A DNA stretch of 7,389 nt from SIG710 sp045651985 (GTDB lineage Bacteria; Bacillota; Clostridia; Oscillospirales; CAG-272). The position numbers and the translations under genes are program-made. Below, piece by piece: positions 4,309 through 7,389 of this stretch (the first letter of the stretch is position 1; the number at the start of each line of letters is the position of its first letter). Below the pieces are notes generated by a model. The model had not been told where the DNA came from, did no database searches, and was given only the letters and a program-made list of their open reading frames with translations. The stretch lies in contig JAZRTK010000033.1 in the NCBI GenBank assembly GCA_045651985.1, positions 1 through 7,389 on the forward strand, written 5' to 3'.

Positions 4309-5403
4309 ATGTCAGAACTTGACCGCGCAAGAGAAATAATCAACGAGGTGGACCGCGAAATGGCAAAGCTTTTCTGCCGCCGCATGGAAGCAGTAAAGAC
4401 TGTTGCAAAATACAAGCAGGAAAGAGGGCTTCCCGTCCTTGACGCTTCACGCGAGGCAGCGGTTATTGAGCGAAACAGTGCCTTAGTTGAGGACGACGAG
4501 ATCCGTCCCTACTACGTAAACTTCATCACGTCCAACATGGAGATATCCCGTTCCTTCCAGCACAGATTGCTTGAGGGCATGAGAGTGGCTTACAGTGGAG
4601 TTCCCGGTGCTTTTGCAAACATTGCCGCCATGAGAATTTTTCCGGACGGCACGGCGGTATCTCACCCGGATTTTAAGTCCGCTTATGAGTCGGTGGAAAA
4701 CGGCGAGTGCGACTGCGCCGTCCTGCCTATTGAAAACAGTCACGCGGGCGACGTCACCCAGGTCATGGACCTTGCGTTCTTCGGCTCGCTTCACTTGACG
4801 GGCATATACGACCTGCAGGTGGTCCAGAATCTTTTGGGTGTACCCGGCAGCAGAATTTCTCAGATAACGAAGGTGGTCAGCCACCAGCAGGCACTCGACC
4901 AGTGCGCTCAGTACATAAGAGACCACAATTTCACGCCCGAGGGCGCGACGAACACGGCAGTAGCGGCAAAACAGGTGGCAATCAACGCAGACCCCACGGT
5001 GGCGGCAATAGCCTCCGTTGAAACCGCACGTCTCTACGGGCTTCAGATCCTGGAGCGCAACATAAACGAAAGCTCTGTGAACACCACTCGCTTTGCGGTA
5101 TTTTCAAAGGCAGCAAAGGCGGAAAATAACGCCGACCGACACTTCTTCCTGTTTTTTACGGTAAAGAACGAAGCGGGCTGTCTCGCAAAGGCGATAAACG
5201 CCATAGGCGACGCGGGCTTCAACATGAGAGCATTAAAGAGCCGTCCCACCAAGGAGCTTATCTGGGAATACTACTTCACCGCCGAGATCGAGGGCAACGC
5301 CCACACCGAAAAGGGACGCAAGCTGCTAAAAAATCTCGATCAGATATGCAGCAGCGTAAAGGTGCTTGGAAGCTACGACCGCGAGCTTTTGCTGAAAGGA
5401 TAA
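4309..5403 (+). CDS. pheA: Bifunctional chorismate mutase / prephenate dehydratase
   Basis: This 364-residue cytoplasmic enzyme converts chorismate to prephenate and prephenate to phenylpyruvate, the committed steps to phenylalanine. Residues 1-88 are an AroQ-type chorismate mutase: Arg8, Arg24/25, Lys34/36, Asp45, Arg48-Glu49 and Gln84 match the E. coli pattern by position. Residues about 92-268 are prephenate dehydratase (RVAYSGVPGAFANIAA, AVLPIENSHAGDV), ending in the catalytic NTTRF at 258-262. Residues about 279-360 form an ACT domain, where Phe feedback acts. The motifs equivalent to GALV and ESRP of E. coli PheA read GCLA (290-293) and KSRP (310-313), so allosteric behaviour may differ. 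ATG 4309 is chosen over the in-frame TTG at 4246 by the GGAGG site and by domain homology. It is the first structural gene after the attenuator; aroB follows after three bases. Confidence 0.97.
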   Translation: MSELDRAREIINEVDREMAKLFCRRMEAVKTVAKYKQERGLPVLDASREAAVIERNSALVEDDEIRPYYVNFITSNMEISRSFQHRLLEGMRVAYSGVPGAFANIAAMRIFPDGTAVSHPDFKSAYESVENGECDCAVLPIENSHAGDVTQVMDLAFFGSLHLTGIYDLQVVQNLLGVPGSRISQITKVVSHQQALDQCAQYIRDHNFTPEGATNTAVAAKQVAINADPTVAAIASVETARLYGLQILERNINESSVNTTRFAVFSKAAKAENNADRHFFLFFTVKNEAGCLAKAINAIGDAGFNMRALKSRPTKELIWEYYFTAEIEGNAHTEKGRKLLKNLDQICSSVKVLGSYDRELLLKG

Positions 5404-5406
5404 AAT

Positions 5407-6414
5407 ATGATAATTCCCGTAAATTTAGGAGAAAACAGCTACAATATAACCCTTGAACGCGGAGCTTTATCGCGCGCGGGTGAAATTTTTGATCTTGACC
5501 GCCACGCACTTATCGTAACCGACAGCGGAGTGCCCAAAAAGTACGCCGAGACGGTAGCAAAATGCGCCAAAAGGGCGGATATCATAACCTTTGAGCAAGG
5601 AGAAAAGAGCAAGAGCTTTGACACGCTGCGTACCCTGCTTTTCGCACTCACCGAAAACGGCTACACTCGCACTGACTGCGTGGTAGCAGTGGGCGGCGGC
5701 GTGGTTGGCGACATTTCGGGATTTGCCGCGTCCATGTTTATGCGCGGGATAGACTTTTACAATATTCCCACCACCCTGCTATCGCAGGTCGATTCCTCTA
5801 TCGGAGGAAAGACTGCCGTGGATTTTGAAGGATATAAGAACATAATAGGTGCTTTCAAGCAGCCAAAAGGCGTTCTAATCGACCCTGACGTGCTTGACAC
5901 CCTTGAAAAAAGACAGCTTTCAAACGGTCTTGCGGAATCGATCAAAATGGCGCTGACCTCCGACCGAGAGCTGTACGAAGCGATCCGCGACGGCGACGCA
6001 TTTGCGGATATTGATAACGTAATTTACCGTTCACTCCTTATAAAAAAGAACGTAGTTGAGCAGGACGAGCGTGAATCGGGATTGCGCCGAATACTCAATT
6101 TCGGCCACACGGTAGGACACGCCGTCGAGAGCATTTGCGGTCTTTCCGATCTCTGCCACGGCGAATGCGTGGCAATCGGCATGATCCCCATGCTTGCTCC
6201 CCAAATAAGAGAGCAGGTCTCCGCTGTTCTTACAAAATACGGGCTTCCCTCCGCGTCCCCCGTCCCCGCCGAAAAGCTCATTGAAGCCATGAGCCACGAC
6301 AAAAAGGTGGACGGCAGTTTTATACACGCGGTCTTCGTGCCCCGAGCGGGAGAATTTGAAATCAAAAAACTTAAATTCGAGGATTTTTCAAATCTGGTAA
6401 AGGAAACTTTGTAA
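5407..6414 (+). CDS. aroB: 3-dehydroquinate synthase
   Basis: AroB cyclises DAHP to 3-dehydroquinate, the second step of the shikimate pathway, using NAD and a divalent metal. The 335 residues carry all family signatures: GEKSK (65-69), GGGVVGDISGFAAS (96-109) for NAD binding, PTTLLSQVDSSIGGKTAVD (121-139), and LNFGHTVGHAVE (230-241). The metal ligands are Glu177 in NGLAESIK, His234 in NFGHT and His251 in CHGE. The length is slightly short of the usual 345-365 but no block is missing. The ATG follows the pheA stop by three bases, with AAAGGA (5395-5400) six bases upstream inside the end of pheA, so the two are cotranscribed and probably coupled. aroC starts one base after its stop. Confidence 0.98.
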   Translation: MIIPVNLGENSYNITLERGALSRAGEIFDLDRHALIVTDSGVPKKYAETVAKCAKRADIITFEQGEKSKSFDTLRTLLFALTENGYTRTDCVVAVGGGVVGDISGFAASMFMRGIDFYNIPTTLLSQVDSSIGGKTAVDFEGYKNIIGAFKQPKGVLIDPDVLDTLEKRQLSNGLAESIKMALTSDRELYEAIRDGDAFADIDNVIYRSLLIKKNVVEQDERESGLRRILNFGHTVGHAVESICGLSDLCHGECVAIGMIPMLAPQIREQVSAVLTKYGLPSASPVPAEKLIEAMSHDKKVDGSFIHAVFVPRAGEFEIKKLKFEDFSNLVKETL

Positions 6415-6415
6415 A

Positions 6416-7389
6416 ATGAAGAACACGTTTGGAAACAGCATTTCTTTAACTATATTCGGTGAAAGCCACGGAAATGCCATTGGAGCCGTCATTGACGGTC
6501 TTGCGCCGGGTATTCCCGTAGACGAAGAAAAAATTGCCGCACTTCTCTCCCTTCGCCGTCCTGCAGGCAAGATATCCACGTCCCGCTGTGAGCAGGACAA
6601 ATTCGTAATTGAAAGCGGAGTTTTTGAGGGATTTACCACGGGCACGCCCGTCTGTATCCTTATACCCAACGAAAATACGCAGAGCAAGGATTATTCCGCC
6701 ACCCGCGCTTTGGCGCGTCCCTCTCACGCGGATTACACGGCGTACGAAAAGTACCACGGTTTTGAGGACTACCGCGGAGGCGGTCATTTCAGCGGACGAA
6801 TCACCGCCGCTCTTGTTGCGGCGGCAGGAATACTTATTCCCGCGCTTGAAGCCAAAGGAATCTACCTAGGAACGCGCATAAAGAGCATCGCGGGTGTTTC
6901 AGACCGCGAATTTGCGGATCTTGATAAGGATATCAAAACCATCTCCGAGAAGAATTTCCCCGTTTTTTCCTCCGAAATTGAGGAAGAAATGCAAAAGGAG
7001 ATACTTAAAGCGGCAAAGGACGGCGACAGCGTGGGGGGTATTCTTGAGACCGCCGTTGTCGGTCTTCCCCGCGGTCTTGGCGAGCCCTGGTTTGACACCC
7101 TCGAAGGCGTTATTTCGCACGCTGTATTCTCCGTTCCCGCAGTCAAGGGAATTGAATTTGGCTCGGGATTTGCCGTAGCCGATATGCAAGGAAGCCAAGC
7201 AAACGACACCATGCGAATGGAAAATGGACAGGTCACGGTGCAGAGCAATACAAACGGCGGTATCGTAGGCGGAATTTCAAATGGCGCTCCTCTGCTTTTC
7301 CGTTGCGCTGTCAAGCCCACCCCCTCTATTTTCCGCGAGCAGAAGACCGTTGATTTTATGAAAAAGGAAAATGTGGATCATGTGATCAA
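6416..7389 (+). CDS. aroC: Chorismate synthase (3' end cut by window edge)
   Basis: AroC forms chorismate from EPSP with reduced FMN, the last step of the common aromatic pathway. From the ATG at 6416 there are 324 open codons running off the window, out of the usual 350-390. Signatures seen are FGESHG (14-19), RRPAGK near residue 48, ARPSHADYTA, FEDYRGGGHFSGR (about 116-128), and the long C-terminal block with MQGSQANDTMR and NTNGGIVGGISNG, all characteristic of the family. The start is one base past the aroB stop. AGGA at 6401-6404 lies 11 bases upstream within aroB, so expression probably relies on coupling with aroB. No promoter is seen at this junction. The operon probably continues beyond the window with other shikimate genes (inference). 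Confidence 0.98.
   Translation, partial: MKNTFGNSISLTIFGESHGNAIGAVIDGLAPGIPVDEEKIAALLSLRRPAGKISTSRCEQDKFVIESGVFEGFTTGTPVCILIPNENTQSKDYSATRALARPSHADYTAYEKYHGFEDYRGGGHFSGRITAALVAAAGILIPALEAKGIYLGTRIKSIAGVSDREFADLDKDIKTISEKNFPVFSSEIEEEMQKEILKAAKDGDSVGGILETAVVGLPRGLGEPWFDTLEGVISHAVFSVPAVKGIEFGSGFAVADMQGSQANDTMRMENGQVTVQSNTNGGIVGGISNGAPLLFRCAVKPTPSIFREQKTVDFMKKENVDHVI

Noticed and set aside
6862..7320. 152-codon minus-strand open frame, and other minus frames over pheA, aroB and aroC
   Set aside because: They are antisense shadows of confidently identified genes, with low-complexity Ser/Pro-rich translations.

Overview
The window reads as chromosome of a low-to-mid GC Firmicute, most likely an anaerobic Clostridia/Oscillospirales-type bacterium. 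This rests on the dgt-like HD hydrolase directly upstream of dnaG, strong AGGAGG-type ribosome binding sites, sigma-A (TTGACA/TATAAT) promoters, two lipobox lipoproteins, and a fused chorismate mutase/prephenate dehydratase. The species cannot be named from sequence alone.

The left half (1 to about 3960) is all on the minus strand. In transcription order it holds an unknown small lipoprotein (3438-3959), a lipid-anchored N-acetylmuramoyl-L-alanine amidase (2569-3357) with its own near-consensus promoter embedded in the end of the lipoprotein gene, a YigZ/IMPACT-family protein (1930-2556, GTG start), a dGTPase-like HD hydrolase (828-1844), and the first 277 codons of DNA primase dnaG (1-831). 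dnaG overlaps the hydrolase stop codon by 4 bases. These are cell-wall and DNA/nucleotide housekeeping genes.

The right half (4309-7389) is a plus-strand aromatic amino acid operon: pheA (chorismate mutase-prephenate dehydratase-ACT), aroB (3-dehydroquinate synthase) and the first 324 codons of aroC (chorismate synthase). The genes are spaced by only 3 and 1 bases. AroB and AroC work in the shikimate pathway to chorismate; PheA carries chorismate to phenylpyruvate.

The divergent gap between the halves (3960-4308) is the most interesting part. A consensus promoter (TTGACA, 18 bp, TATAAT) drives a leader with a perfect ribosome binding site and a 24-codon leader peptide. Residues 6-16 of that peptide carry seven aromatic residues (4 Tyr, 2 Phe, 1 Trp). 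The peptide is followed by a strong intrinsic terminator just before pheA. An 11-base segment over the Trp-Gly-Tyr-Leu codons is perfectly complementary to a segment at the foot of the terminator. This looks like ribosome-mediated transcription attenuation sensing charged aromatic tRNAs, in a lineage where T-box or TRAP control is the better-known arrangement. A second promoter facing left shares almost the same -35 bases, so the two operons may compete for RNA polymerase.
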